NCBI GenBank assembly: GCA_963808455.1 | Contig: CAWEHT010000029.1 | Coordinates: 1-7,327, forward strand | DNA length: 7,327 nt | Source: CAWEHT01 sp963808455 | GTDB taxonomy: Bacteria; Chloroflexota; Anaerolineae; CG2-30-64-16 | Reading direction: 5' to 3' | Notes under the pieces: generated by a model | Told to the model about the DNA's origin: nothing | The model's input: the letters and a program-made list of their open reading frames with translations, nothing else | Databases searched by the model: none | Shown here: piece by piece, positions 7,308 through 7,327 of the stretch | Layout: every line of letters starts with the position of its first letter | How positions within the stretch are numbered: position 1 is the stretch's first letter | Position numbers and translations under genes: made by a program

Positions 7308-7327
7308 TCTTCGATCAGGCAGCTTGT

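Noticed and set aside
1..7327. CRISPR array, tRNA, rRNA, riboswitch or transposase gene
   Set aside because: No regularly spaced direct repeats, cloverleaf, rRNA-like or transposase-like sequence was seen on either strand.

Overview
The window is a GC-rich bacterial (or possibly archaeal) stretch that reads as one catabolic locus. It holds six protein genes in two convergent groups, separated by a repeat-filled intergenic region of about 360 bases. Gene content suggests an anaerobe or facultative anaerobe that ferments amino acids. Degenerate TGTCATTCTGAG / GAAGAATCC-type intergenic modules are, from memory, reminiscent of dispersed repeats in Chloroflexota and some other environmental phyla. 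I give that assignment low weight.

Plus strand, 1-5308: a tightly packed operon. It starts with a fused ADP-forming acyl-CoA synthetase (acetate--CoA ligase, ADP-forming type) whose 5' end lies outside the window. Next come the alpha (iorA) and beta (iorB) subunits of indolepyruvate:ferredoxin oxidoreductase, then an Asp/Glu/hydantoin racemase family protein. Junctions are ATGA overlaps (2169-2172 and 4599-4602) or a one-base gap (3974/3976).

Intergenic, 5309-5671: a tandem 17-mer that contains the racemase stop codon, a perfect 44-bp palindrome at 5327-5370, and a longer imperfect inverted repeat at 5463-5562. No gene is visible here.

Minus strand, 7307-5672: a promoter with a perfect TTGACA box, a fold-type I PLP aminotransferase (TTG start at 7219, stop at 6138), then a RidA/YjgF enamine/imine deaminase (6076-5672). 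The last two probably share one transcript.

Together the genes outline a peptidolytic pathway: amino acid to 2-oxo acid (aminotransferase, with RidA clearing reactive enamine/imine by-products), 2-oxo acid to aryl- or acyl-CoA plus reduced ferredoxin (IorAB), then acyl-CoA to free acid plus ATP (ADP-forming synthetase). The racemase could feed D-amino acids or related compounds into it. This is the classical Thermococcales-type aromatic amino acid fermentation logic in a compact cluster, with a racemase as the unusual member.

A dominant technical feature is that four of the six genes are broken by about nine small indels. Each can be placed to within a few bases, and correcting them restores full-length proteins with all catalytic motifs and lengths divisible by three. 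I read these as sequencing or assembly errors rather than gene decay. The coordinates given for those genes are the frameshift-corrected spans.
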